Below, piece after piece: positions 22,101 through 35,100 of a DNA stretch of 64,000 nt. The notes under the pieces are model-generated. The model ran no database searches and had not been told where the DNA came from. It was given only the letters and a program-made list of their open reading frames with translations. The number at the start of each line of letters is the position of its first letter. The stretch's first letter is position 1. The DNA comes from Antedon mediterranea. Taxonomy: Eukaryota > Echinodermata > Crinoidea > Comatulida > Antedonidae. The translations under genes and the position numbers were made by a program. The DNA lies in the NCBI RefSeq assembly GCF_964355755.1, contig NC_092679.1:2976001-3040000 (forward strand), written 5' to 3'.

Positions 22101-25100
22101 CTATAAAAATGTATTTCTTATTTTATTTAAAAAATCATGAGTCTCCACTCCTTAATTGCCTAAGTCACACAGCTGACTTAGGCAGAAAGACAAAAAAACG
22201 ATCTGAGCATGTGCAAATGTATATAAAAGCACTCAGATAATGTACAGAGGGCAGTATAAAGATATAAGCAGTGAGTTAGGCAGATCATAAGTCAGCTCTC
22301 CTTAATTGCCTAAGTCACACAGCTGACTTACGCAGAAACACAAAAAATTTGGTATATTGATATAAGCAGTGAGTTAGGCAGAAAAACAAAAACAAAATTA
22401 TGACTTAGACACTTTTGTTATGAGGCTGTCGATATCATCTATATACAAAAAATGCTACCTTTAAGTTACAACATTTAATAGCATAGCTCTTCAGATTAAA
22501 ATTAACACTGATGATTTTAGAAAAGGAAAGTAGCAATAAAAGAGAAAGAATTTGTTACAAATGGGTTAAAAAATATACTATAAAAATGTATTTCTTATTT
22601 TATTTAAAAAATCATGAGTCTCCTCTCCTTAATTGCCTAAGTCACACAGCTGACTTAGGCAGAAACACAAAAAACGATCTGAACATGTGCAAATGCATAT
22701 AAAAGCACTCAGATAATGTACAGAGGGCAGTATAATAATATAAGCAGTGAGTTAGGCAGATCATAAGTCAGCTCTCCTTAATTGCCTAAGTCACACAGCT
22801 GACTTAGGCAGAAACACAAAAAATATAGTATATTGATATAAGCAGTGAGTTAGGCAGAAAAACACAAAAAAATTATGACTTAGACACTTTGTTATGAGGC
22901 TGTCGATATCATCTATATACAAAAAATGCTACATTTAAGTAACAAAATTTAATAGCATCAGCTCTTCAGATTAAAATTAACACTGATGATTTTAGAAAAG
23001 GAAAGTAGCAATAAAAGAGAAAGAATTTGTTACAAATGGGTTAAAAAATATACTATAAAAATGTATTTCTTATTTTATTTAAAAAATCATGAGTCTCCAC
23101 TCCTTAATTGCCTAAGTCACACAGCTGACTTAGGCAGAAACACAACAAATATAGTATATTGATATAAGCAGTGAGTTAGGCAGAAAAAAAATCATGACTT
23201 AGACACTTTTGTTATGAGGCTGTCGATATCATCTATATACAAAAAATGCTACCTTTAAGTAACAACATTTAGTAGCATAGCTCTTCGGATTAAAATTAAA
23301 ACTGATGATTTTAGAAAAGGAAAGTAGCAATAAAAGAGAAAGAATTTGTTACAAATGGGTTAAAAAATATACCATAAAAATGTATTTCTTATTTTATTTA
23401 AAAAATCATGAGTCTCCTCTCCTTAATTGCCTAAGTCAGACAGCTGACTTAGGCAGAAACACAAAAAAACGATCTGAACATGTGCAAATGTATATAAAAA
23501 GCACTCAGATAATGTACAGAGGCCAGTATAATGATATAAGCAGTGAGTTAGGCAGATCATAAGTCCGCTCTCCTTAATTGCCTAAGTCACACAGCTGACT
23601 TAGGCAGAAACACAAAAAATATAGTATAATTTTGATATAAGCAGTGAGTTAGGCAGAAAAACAAAACAAAAATTATGACTTAGACACTTTTGTTATGAGG
23701 CTGTCGATATCATCTATATACAAAAAATGCTACCTTTAAATAACAACATTTAGTAGCATAGCTCTTCAGATTGAAATTAACACTGATGATTTTAGAAAAG
23801 GTAAGTAGCAATAAAAGAGAAATAATTTGTAACAAATGGGTTAAAAAATATACTATAAAAATGTATTTCTTATTTTATTTAAAAAATCATGAGTCTCCAC
23901 TCCTTAATTGCCTAAGTCACACAGCTGACTTAGGCAGAAACACAAAAAACGATCTGAACATGTGCAAATGTATATAAAAGCACTCAGATAATGTACAGAG
24001 GGCAGTATAAAGATATAAGCAGTGAGTTAGGCAGATCATAAGTCAGCTCTCCTTAATTGCCTAAGTCACACAGCTGACTTAGGCAGAAACACAACAAATA
24101 TAGTATATTGATATAAGCAGTGAGTTAGGCAGATCATAAGTCAGCTCTCCTTAATTGACTAAGTCACACAGCTGACTTGGGCAGAAACACAACAAATATA
24201 GTATATTGATATAAGCAGTGAGTTAGGCAGAAAAAAAATTATGACTTAGACACTTTTGTTATGAGGCTGTCGATATCATCTATATACAAAAAATGCTACC
24301 TTTAAGTAACAAAATGAAATAGCATTAATAGCTCTTCAGATTAAAATTAACACTGATGATTTTAGAAAAGGTAAGTAGCAATAAAAGAGAAAGAATTACA
24401 AATGGGTTAAAAAATATACTATAAAAATGTATTTCTTATTTTATTTAAAAAATCATGAGTCTCCTCTCCTTAATTGCCTAAGTCACACAACTGACTTAGG
24501 CAGAAACACAAAAAACGATCTGAACATGTGCAAATGTATATAAAAGCACTAAGATAATGTACAGAGGGCAGTATAAAGATATAAGCAGTGAGTTAGGCAG
24601 ATCATAAGTCAGCTCTCCTTAATTGCCTAAGTCACACAGCTGACTTAGGCAGAAACACAACAAATATAGTATATTGATATAAGCAGTGAGTTAGGCAGAT
24701 CATAAGTCAGCTCTCCTTAATTGACTAAGTCACACAACTGACTTGGGCAGAAACACAACAAATATAGTATATTGATATAAGCAGTGAGTTAGGCAGAAAA
24801 AAAATTATGACTTAGACACTTTTGTTATGAGGCTGTCGATATCATCTATATACAAAAAATGCTACCTTTAAGTAACAAAATGAAATAGCATTAATAGCTC
24901 TTCAGATTAAAATTAACACTGATGATTTTAGAAAAGGTAAGTAGCAATAAAAGAGAAAGAATTACAAATGGGTTAAAAAATATACTATAAAAATGTATTT
25001 CTTATTTTATTTAAAAAATCATGAGCCTCCACTCCTTAATTGCCTAAGTCACACAGCTGACTTAGGCAGAAACACAAAAAAAACGATCTGAGCATGTGCA

Positions 25101-26463
25101 AATGTATATAAAAGCACTCAGATAATGTACAGAGGGCAGTATAAAGATATAAGCAGTGAGTTAGGCAGATCATAAGTCAGCTCTCCTTAATTGCCTAAGT
25201 CACACAGCTGACTTAGGCAGAAACACAAAAAATATAGTATATTGATATAAGCAGTGAGTTAGGCAGATCATAAGTCAGCTCTCCTTAATTGACTAAGTCA
25301 CACAGCTGACTTGCGCAGAAACACAACAAATATAGTATATTGATATAAGCAGTGAGTTAGGCAGAAAAAAAAATTATGACTTAGACACTTTTGTTATGAG
25401 GCTGTCGATACCATCTATATACTAAAAATGCTACCTTTAAGTAACAACATTTATTAGCATAAGCTCTTCAGATTAAAATTAACACTGATGATTTTAGAAA
25501 AGGAAAGTAGCAATAAAAGAGAAAGAATTTGTTACAAATGGGTTAAAAAATATACTATAAAAATGTATTTCTTATTTTATTAAAAAAAATCATGAGTCTC
25601 CTCTCCTTAATTGCCTAAGTCACACAGCTGACTTAGGCAGAAACACAAAAAAACGATCTGAACATGTGCAAATGTATTTAAAAAGCACTCAGATAATGTA
25701 CAGAGGCCAGTATAATGATATAAGCAGTGAGTTAGGCAGATCATAAGTCAGCTCTCCTTAATTGCCTAAGTCACACAGCTGACTTAGGCAGAAACACAAA
25801 AAATATAGTATATTGATATAAGCAGTGAGTTAGGCAGAAAAACAAAAAAATATTATGACTTAGACACTTTTGTTATGAGGCTGTCGATATCATCTATATA
25901 CAAAAATGCTACCTTTAAGTAACAAAATTTAATAGCATTAGCTCTTCAGATTAAAATTAACACTGATGATTTTAGAAAAGGAAAGTAGCAATAAAAGAGA
26001 AAGAATTTGTAACAAATGGGTTAAAAAATATACTATAAAAATGTATTTCTTATTTTATTTAAAAAATCAGTCTCCTCTCCTTATTGCCTAGGTCACACAG
26101 CTGACTTAGGCAGAAACACAAAAAAACCATCTGAGCATGTGCAAATGTATATGAAAGCACTCAGATAATGTACAGAGGGCAGTATAATGATATAAGCAGT
26201 GAGTTAGGCAGATCATAAGTCAGCTCTCCTTAATTGCCTAAGTCACACAGCTGACTTAGGCAGAAACAGAAAAAATATAGTATATTGATATAAGGAGTGA
26301 GTTAGGCAGATCATATGTCAGCTCTCCTTAATTGCCTAAGTCACACAGCTGACTTGGGCAACACAACAAATATAGTATATTGATATAAGCAGTGAGTTAG
26401 GTAGAAAAAAAAATTATGTCTTAGACACTTTTGTTATGAGGCTGTCGATATCATCTATATACA
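19137..26463 (+). repeat. 7.3-kb satellite array with higher-order repeats
   Basis: Tandem array of two related units that both begin GATATAAGCAGTGAGTTAGG and both contain the hairpin GCCTAAGTCA-6 nt-TGACTTAGGC. The long unit is about 370 bp; the short unit (about 103 bp) looks like the long unit with its middle deleted. Between 20103 and 22737 a block (long, short+long, short+long) of exactly 1317 bp is repeated almost without change (20103, 21420, 22737). From about 24012 a different block (short, short, long) of 566-568 bp recurs (24012, 24578, 25146). Each long unit has a TATATAAAAGCACT word, a 63-codon open frame starting MILEKES and, in some copies, a donor-like AAAAGGTAAGTAG. I see no gene in it. 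Confidence 0.92.
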
Positions 26464-27165
26464 AACAAGGCCATATAGATGGCTGCAGTAGCGTGCTCAT
26501 TAGTGTTTACCGTCCGACCGACCAACCTACCAACTGATCAAAATTACTGAACATGTTTAAAAATGTTGAAATGTTTAAAAACATTTATATTTTTTTAATT
26601 TACACGTGCGTAGCCTGTCACTTTTAACGTGTTCGTATAACGTAATTTCGAGTTGAAAAGTAAGTCAAGAAAACAGAAATCGGGCAAAAAGAGTGCGCAG
26701 TGCGCGCGCAAAAATCTGCGCACTCATGGCAATTTTGTAAACGCTTAAAATTGCCTGAAACGTACTCTTATTTCATCGAAAATAAATTTTGAAAATTTTT
26801 AGCACGCGTACGCATGCGTTACATGCGCTACGCACGTAATTGTATTGCCATATGATGATTTATGCCCTGAAATTTATGAGTACCAAATTTTATTTAATTG
26901 TGATTCATGGTTGGTTTGATTACAAACGTGATTTCGTTAAATCGTGCGTAGACCACGTAATTTTTTATTGCGCACCCTGAAAACATAACCACATCGATTC
27001 CTGGCCATAAGGAATATACTGTGAAAAATTGACTTAGCTAGATTAAACTGATATCGAGATAAGGTCAGAAAGCGATAAAACGCATAGTGATACCGGACCG
27101 ACAGACAAACCAACAGACAGACCGACCGACCGACATAGTCAACTATAAAGTCGCGACCACGCGAC
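26464..27165. mobile_element. Unclassified repeat element with CCGACCGAC tracts
   Basis: Starts abruptly where the satellite unit breaks off (ATATACAAACAAGG) and ends at a fragment of the palindromic module. Near the left is ACCGTCCGACCGACCAACC; near the right are CAGACAGACCGACCGACC and CTATAAAGTCGCGACCACGC. No transposase frame. The placement suggests an insertion in the satellite or module DNA; class unknown. Confidence 0.45.
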
Positions 27166-27250
27166 TAAAAATCCCTGTACTATAGTACAGGGAAATTTTC
27201 GAAAAATCGCCAATTTTCGACCTTTTTATTTGTTGATATAAATGGTTGGC
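27166..27250. repeat. Palindromic module fragment
   Basis: Carries the perfect 22-bp palindrome (half-site TCCCTGTACTA, from about 27173) and the right arm CCAATTTTCGACCTTTTT of module 2, followed by a TTGATATAAATGGTTG remnant of module 1. It is isolated from the main array by the 7.3-kb satellite and the preceding element. Confidence 0.8.
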
Positions 27251-27279
27251 CCATACAGGAAAGAGTTTCCTGTATACAA

Positions 27280-28500
27280 GTACAAAGGATTCTAAAATAA
27301 CCCATGTGGATTTGCCCGAATGAACCCTCTAAGGACCCTTTTGGGATCTATATGTGGTGTGCTACATAAGGCCCTGTATTAGAAATTAGTATGGGGTAAA
27401 TAGTTCATAGATGAACTATGGAATAAAACTAAATGTGCACCCTCAATCTTTAAATAACATTTATGGATTTGCCCAAATGAACCCAAGGGCCGATCCTTCA
27501 TGGACCTTTCGGGGTTCTCTATGTGGGGCTACAAGAGACCCTATATTGGAAATAATGTATGTGGGGTGAAAATGTGGGTTCATAGAGATATAATAAATAT
27601 CCCTGTGCACCCTCGATCATCCATAAGGAATATTTTATGGATTTGCCCAAATTAACCCAAGGGCCGGTCGTTCTCCATGGATGGACATTAAGCCCCATAA
27701 TGGAAATATAAGGGGTGACACTTTCATATAGACAGGCGTGGCCTATGAATTAAGCTGCCTGTGCACTCTCGATCCTTAAGAAAAATTTATGGATTTGCCC
27801 AAATTAACCAAAGGGCCGGTCCTCCGTGGACATTAAGCCCCATAATGGAAATATAATGGATGACACTGTGGGTTTATATAGACAGGCACAACCATGGAAT
27901 AAAGCTGCCTGTGCACTCTCGATCCTTAAGGAACACTTATGGATTTTCCCAAATTAACCCAAGGGCCGGTCCTCCATGGATGGACATTAAGCCCCATAAT
28001 GGACATATAAGGGGTGAAACTGTGGGTTCATAATAGACAGGCGGGGCCCATGGAATAAAGCTGCCTTGCACTCTCGATCCTTAAGGAACACTTATGGATT
28101 TGCCCAAATTAACCCAAGGGCCGGTCATCCATGGACATTAAGCCTCATAATGGAAATATAAGGGGTGACAATGTGGGTTTATATAGACAGGCACATGGAA
28201 TAAAGCTGCATGTGCACTCTCGATCCTTAAGGAACCGATTTGGATTTTGCCTAAAATGAAACAACAGCAGGTCATCTATTTAAACCCTTCTGTGGTTCTC
28301 TAACTGTATGTTCAGTTCTACATTTGGCTCCTGTATCGGATCAATGCATTTGGCTACATAAGTTACCGTGTTAGAAATATATCGGGTAACTAAAACTGTA
28401 GGTTCCAATATTAAGCCATGGGAAAAGCCTGTCTGTGCACTCTCAATCCTTTTAAAAGGAACCCATATGGATTTGCCAAAATGAACCAAGTGTAACTTCT
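27280..28500 (+). repeat. Tandem array of about 155-bp units
   Basis: About eight degenerate units, each with TATGGATTTGCCCAAATTAA, AAGGGCCGGTC, GACATTAAGCCCCATAATGG and TGCACTCTCGATCC. The GGATTTGCCC word recurs at about 27309, 27473, 27635, 27788, 27942, 28096 and 28468. The middle units (about 153-154 bp apart) are most alike, the outer ones most decayed. Confidence 0.85.
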
Positions 28501-28639
28501 GAATTCTCTATGAGCCGTACATTCCGTTTATTGGAGATTCGTGGATACCTGATTGAAATTGCTCAAATATTTCTGAAAGACATTGTACTGTATAGTAATA
28601 GTATTATTCCCCTTCCACACCTCTTTGAATTAAATCCGC

Positions 28640-29290
28640 CCTGATAGGCTCTTAGGTACAGGATTTAAAGGCAATAATCACACTTGCATTTTTCAAACAG
28701 TATAATCTATTAGATTGAATAAAAATATCTATTATAAACAATTTGCCGTTAGAAATCTCTGTGCCATGTCGTTATTTAGATGAGAAAAACAGGTCAAAGG
28801 TTAACATTACAGACAAATAGGTGTTTCAGTCACTTTTGAAAAAAAGTTGCATTATGGCAAGTATAAACATATATATTGTGAACAATTTGACACCACAATT
28901 GGCTCCTTACGACAAATATTTATTAATTTATGTTTTTATAACCTTATTCAATTATGTCAAAGGTTAATAACCACACTTCCGGTCATTTTCAAGCAATATC
29001 ATCTGTTATACTGAATATAAATGTATATCTTGGGAACAATTTGCTCCTATTTTTAATTCTGTCCGACCTGCCGTTACATAGATATAGCAAAAAGAGGTCA
29101 AAGGTCAAAATTGCTAACAATGGGGTTTCCGGTCAATTTTTCAAAGAAATTTCTGTTAGAGCTAATATAAACATATACATTGTGAACAATTTGACACCAA
29201 CACTCACTACGCCCAGAATTTCCAGAGATATAGCATGTTTTTATATTGGTCAATTTTGAACTTTGACCCCTTATATCTCGAAAACGCTTC
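28640..29290 (+). repeat. Degenerate tandem repeat with AAAGGTCAA words
   Basis: About four old units of 130-165 bp that share AAAGGTCAAAA or AAAGGTTAA, an ACTTCCGGTCATTTT-like word, ATATAAACATATA and GTGAACAATTTGACACC. Borders are not sharp and no function is suggested. Confidence 0.6.
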
Positions 29291-29439
29291 CTATCCTGAT
29301 CGATTACCTTCCATATTCGTAATCTACGGAAAATTCTGGTCTAGAAAAGTTGGATGGCAATTTGTCCCCTTTCGGGTGGTGATATCCCCCCTCCTGCCAC
29401 CGGACTAATACGTGTATAAGATAATTCAATAATATCACC

Positions 29440-30300
29440 ATATATTGTTATCATCTTATAGGGCCATAGTAACTAGTTTTGTTAAAAAATAAAAGGGTCA
29501 AAATTTGGCCATTTTTCTAAAAAAAAAGTCCCTGTACTATAGTACAGGGACTTTTTTTCGAAAAATGGCCAAAATATAAACTTTTTAAAATTCAATAATT
29601 ATGCGATAACATTGCCATATATGCCCATATATTGTCTTATCATCTTATAGGGCCATAGTAACTAGTTTTGTCAAAAAAACAAAAGGGTCGAAATTTGACC
29701 AAAATATCAACTTTTTAAAATTCAATAATGAAGCGATAATATTGCCATATATTGTCTTATCATCATCTTATAGGGCCATAGAGCCCGTTCGGACGGAACA
29801 AATTTACACGTGTAATGGTCGCATGTGGTGTAAACTTTTAGATAAACTTGCTGTTTCAAAAAATCTACCTCATGAGGTGGATTTTTCAATTACACCTTAA
29901 ACCGCAAGCTGAATAACCGCAAGATAAGGAGCAATCTGACCCTAATAGTGTAAAGAGATGCACGAAATATGACCTTTACACGTGTAAATTGTTCATCATC
30001 CAAACGATCACTGATTACACATGTAAAGTTACACATGTAACTGATTTTACGTCCGAACACAGCCAGTCGAAATCTGGCCTATTTTCGAAAATTTCCCTGT
30101 ACTATTTTTTACGAAAAATGGCCAAAATATAAATTTTTTAAATTCAATAATTATGCAATAATATTGACATATATATTGCGTTACATCACCTTATAGGGTC
30201 ATAGTAACCAGTTATATCAAAAAATAAAAGGGTCGAAATATGGTGCATTTTTCTAAAATGTCCCTGTACATTTATAGTAGTTTTTATAAAATGGTTGGCA
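29440..30300. repeat. Second cluster of palindromic modules
   Basis: Three or four copies of TTATAGGGCCATAGTAAC followed by an AAAAGGGTCGAAATTTGG arm. One copy has a perfect 26-bp palindrome around 29526-29551 (half-site AGTCCCTGTACTA). Same families as 17761-19136. One copy is split by the element at 29781. Confidence 0.75.
29781..30064. mobile_element. Small inverted-repeat element inserted in a palindromic module
   Basis: Imperfect inverted ends GCCCGTTCGGACG and CGTCCGAACACAGC, with subterminal TTTACACGTGTAA and TTACACATGTAAA. It lies between GGGCCATAG and AGTCGAAATCTGGCC, which are joined by a longer sequence in uninterrupted modules. No coding capacity. Confidence 0.6.
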
Positions 30301-30503
30301 ATATATATGTGTACTTTTAAGAAATAATAATAATCATATTTAATAAATAATTTCTGAAAGTAAACCCAAAATGTAAACTAGAATTCAAATTATCATTTAC
30401 TAGTTTTTATTATCAATTATAAATTTGTTCGATAAAACCACATTTTATCTATTCCATGATTTAAATTACTCTACCTAGCCTTCATATAATATTCTATTAT
30501 AAC

Positions 30504-31614
30504 CAGTGGCGTATCCAGTAGGGGGGGCCGGGGCCCTGATTTTGTTTCTGTCGGCACATCATCGCGGCCGTCGGCAAACAAAGGTGCCGGGGAAAAAAAT
30601 AAACTATTTATTCTGACAATAATTGAACTGTAAACATAATTCTTTTGAGTGTTTGTTTATTTACATATTATATCATCATTGATCCCTTCAGATCAACTAT
30701 TTTTTATTTTCATTACATCTAACGAAACACGTAAAGAATGTGTAGCACGTACGTACGTACGCGGTAGATTTTTTACTCAAAAGTCTTTGACCTTACCCTA
30801 AAACCTTGTTTTTGCATGCAGTTGAGCCTCTCATGACCTGGGATTTGTATGTCTTCCTACGCTAAGAGATTATATAGTTCCACATGCCATGCTTTTTTGT
30901 CTAAGATATATTTATTATAAGTGCCAAAACCGGGTTTTTTTTTCTCGATATGAGGCCTTTATTATTCAACATTTTTAAAGAAATCGCGATTGGCATTGCT
31001 CACGGTTGAATGATTTAGGATTCTAGCTGATTTGATTGGTGGATGCGAATCACCCGCAGCGGAATGTTTTCTCTCGCGCGTGTACCATGAATCTCTCTGA
31101 TCGTTACTACACAAAGTTAGAGCAATGAATTTGTCCGAATTCCGTTAAGTAAACAACTTTATAAATTTTATAAGCATTTAATAACATGTTTTATTGATAT
31201 TTCCAATGGTGATATATAAAATAAATTACTAAAAAACGTAATTATATGTAATTATTTTAACCAAAAATGGCGTAGTTAATAGAATTATCGACTACTGAGG
31301 CCGCAAATTGTTTTACTTCTTTCGTGGCTAAAAACGATCATTTTTGGCGATGTTTTAGACCCTATATTTCGAAAACTACAAATCAGATTTTCCCAATTCT
31401 TTCTTTATTGTAATATGAATACAACATACTAACAGATAATGTTGGTTTGGTTTTAATTTTTATCGTTATCCCATATAAGACAATGACTATGTAATCCTAG
31501 AACATATATTGATCAGAGACGTCGTATGTACAAACTACAGATAATGACTCCAATTTTGTCGGCAAATTGGCAATTCCCGGCCCCCCCAACTTCAAAATCC
31601 TGGATACGCCACTG
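30504..31614. mobile_element. Non-autonomous hAT element, 1111 bp
   Basis: Inverted ends CAGTGGCGTATCCAG and CTGGATACGCCACTG, continuing into a GGGGGGGCCGGG / CCCGGCCCCCC stretch, flanked by a perfect 8-bp direct repeat ATTATAAC (30496-30503 and 31615-31622). The CAGTGGCG terminus and 8-bp duplication are hallmarks of the hAT superfamily. No transposase frame remains. Confidence 0.93.
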
Positions 31615-31896
31615 ATTATAACACACCTGATTGTATTCTTGCAATTGGTTAATTACGCATGTCGTGTCATTTAGAATTAAGCCCTACATAGCTGATACCT
31701 TATTGGTGATAATTTAGAGTGCTTTAAACATTTTAAAATGTTTTTCCACGTGACGTTACTTCGCATTAAAAATTCGGGTCTGGCTCCATAACAATAGAGC
31801 AGTCAATTTTTCGACTCATGAAATATTCTCACCATCCAACTCATAATAAACATTAATCAATTGTGGAATATTCGTAGCTGATAAATATATAACATA

Positions 31897-31985
31897 CAGT
31901 GGCGTAACGCAGAGGCTTATTTTTGACAAATCTGCTCATGGCCCCTGGGTTTAGCGAGTAAGCACTCATAGCCATTATGCCACTG
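31897..31985. mobile_element. 89-bp hAT-like micro-element
   Basis: Ends CAGTGGCGTAACG and CATTATGCCACTG, with a perfect 8-bp target duplication ATAACATA at 31889-31896 and 31986-31993. It sits 280 bp from the 1111-bp hAT element and shares its first nine terminal bases. Confidence 0.88.
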
Positions 31986-32110
31986 ATAACATATTATTGA
32001 ATCTATACCTGAATTATACAGAGTTTGTTTTAGAAAGCATGGGTGCATTCCCCATCCTTTAATTAGCGACTCCTGTGCTTGTTTTTAAAATACAGCTGAT
32101 AAATATTGTG

Positions 32111-35100
32111 TCATACGTCTTGTTCTTTCCTTTTATTAATTAATGTTAATACGTTTTGCAATTCCTGTTCTAGTTGTAACTGTAGACCTGCCATCTTAGT
32201 TGTTCCTTCATTTTCAAATTCACCATGTTGTAACTTTTAATAAACAAAACAAAATATAAAATTGATTTAAAATAATTATTAAAAATTGCGCAGTTTCTTT
32301 TTTAATACTGAAGCAATCCCAGATCGGAACAAATAAAATTGAGATATCTTAAAATATTTATATTATACACTTTCCTTCTTTGTACACTTGTGTTAAACAG
32401 CACATTGAGACTATTTTAAAACCATTAAATTACTTTACAAAAAAATACTATGTAAATGTTTTGGTAAATTAATATGAAGCCTACCTTAGTATTACTATGG
32501 ACTGTCTTAAGCATCAGTTTGGCGGATGATAGTAACTGTATTGCTTCTCTGTGACTGGTTTTAGATTCACTCACCAATTGATAGGCTAAAGAAAAACAAA
32601 TCGCATTGTGACCAAGAAATATCCACAACAAGCTATGAAATACCATTTGCGATAGCCTCAATATTTAAACATTTGACCATAACAAAACGAATAATATCAT
32701 AATAAAAAGATTTTCTGTATAGAAAAAAATTATAATTTTTAACAATTATATTACACTCAAATGTGACAATTCACAATTGATTTTGTGAACGTTTATGGTT
32801 GACTCATTCATGCATATAGAAGCTTGGTTCTCACTTGGACGCAATGTAACAATGTAGTTGACCAATTACAAGCAACAGTTTGGTTGACCCTTTGTATCGT
32901 GATTGGTCAAATTACATATACATCTCTGTGTTGCGTACAAGTATGAACAAAGTTTTAATAGTATTACAGAATCTTCCATTACATGTGATGCATACCTTTA
33001 GAAAGTTCAATGGACTGTTCCATTATCACCATGCATGTTTCTACATCTTTGGACCAATCACTGTTTTGTGTTCTACAACGATGAGACTTCTGAAGACATT
33101 GTATTGCCTGAAAAAAATTAGAATTAGACAATGAACATGATTTGTACATAGGCTCTTAAGATCACAAACCCACCCACACCAAGAGTGCCACAATTTCAAC
33201 ACAACCAAGATACAAGACCCAATACCTTGAGATGGGCAGATTGGTCCACATGTATACCTTATCATTGTCTATTTGGTCACTTGAATGTCCATCACCTAGG
33301 AGTCTTGCGTACGACCTCCACACATCGGCATTTCCCGTAACAATCGATGTCAAACGACCAAACAATTCCTGCAGTTTCTTCCGGTGTTTTGAAGCTAACA
33401 TAAAAAATGAGATAGCGATTGTTAATACTATTACTAATACAGTACATTTTTATTTCCAAATAAGGACAATTCAACACATACCTGGTACTCCATCACTGCC
33501 TGTGATGTTGTTAACAACTGCCGTTACTAAAATATTCATAATCTCTTCATCGACGTACTTGCCTTTTAAATCCAACAATCTATGACACGCTTGTATACTG
33601 CTTTGGAAATCACCAACGTCAGTCGCCACCTCAATTAAAAAAAAAATGGGATAGAAAATAAAGATAATGCATAGCATATGAATAAACATAAAAAAATAAA
33701 ATGTATTGTGTATTTGTAAGTTCCTGAACTATGACCTAGGACAGGAAGTAAATATCCTAGGTCAACTCTTAGGAACCACATCTCAATGTTCATTATAGTG
33801 ATACAGAAAAACTAGAACAGTTCAACCAATCACAAGAACCGAGAGATATTGCTTTACCACAAATGTAACACAGGCACAATCATTGGACGGACTGAACTGC
33901 TGACTAAATTTGTGGATGTTTTTTGAAAGAAAATTATTGAATTTATTAAATATATAAGGCTAATCCAGAAAACACATCTTTTACAGACATACAAGGGATG
34001 GGCTTATACTACACAAATATTGCATACTTACAAATAAGAAGTTTTCCCAAACTTTTTCATTTTCATAGTTACACTTGATCGCTTCCTGCAGTGTTTTATG
34101 AGCTTTTCCCCTAAAAAAAAGCAACAAAAAAAAAAAACTTTTTAAGGAGAACACCACTTTCAAGATGACATACTTTAATTTAGGTAAATTAGATATGAAT
34201 ACATCCATTCGTAAAACAGCCTTAACATTTAGGCTGCAGTCCATTGAAGTAAATCAAAATTAAAACCGTAGTCCCAAACAATTAAATTAATTAAATGCTA
34301 ATTATTTATAATAATTTAATAATTATTTAAATACACTTAATACGTCTACTTTTAAGTTGATATTTACTTGCTTATTTTTAAGTTTAAAAACTTCAAAATA
34401 AGCAAGTAAATATCAACTTTATAATAACATATTTATCGAGAATCAATCAAGTCAGGTTGACTTACTTTTCTTTTAACTTTATATGACAATGTGCAAGATT
34501 ATTCCAAGATTCAAAATTCTGAAGAAAAAGAAATTATTTATTTGACAACAATTCAATTCAATTCAAATTTATTTAGTCATTGTTTATATTTACAATTTCA
34601 GTATATAATTGATGGCAAGGGTCATGCATAAAGAAGAGAGTGCAGATATTCAGCAATGATAACAATGTCAAAATATTATCTTGAAATCCAAGTATCCTTT
34701 TGTGAATTAAAGAACAGAACATTCTTTACATCCCGGTATTAGATTGACAACTTACATCCATCTCTATGGTAAGACACTTTCGGTACGCACGTATGGCCAC
34801 TTTATACTGTTCAGACTTGAGGGCAGCAAACCCAAGAAGAAACCAAGTGTTGTACTGAAAACAAAAAATAAACATGATTTTTAGCAACAAATCAGTACTT
34901 CAAATTGTTTCTTAGCGTGAAAGTTCATTTGTAAAGCGCCCTCACCGGCCATAATTTCTTTGTCAGTTCCTTAACTATGACTTAAGACAGGTAGTAAATA
35001 TCCTAGGTCAACTCTTAGGAACCACATCTCAATGTTCATACAGTGATACAGAAAAACTAGAACAGTTCAACCAATCACAAGAACCGAGAGAGATATTGCT

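Noticed and set aside
20247-23977. Repeated 63-85-codon frames as a multicopy gene family
   Set aside because: They are one frame of a satellite unit, have no recognisable domain, and share breakpoints with the repeat itself; recent copying explains the similarity.
28280-28489. 69-codon minus-strand frame
   Set aside because: It lies within the 155-bp tandem array, and its sequence follows the repeat unit.
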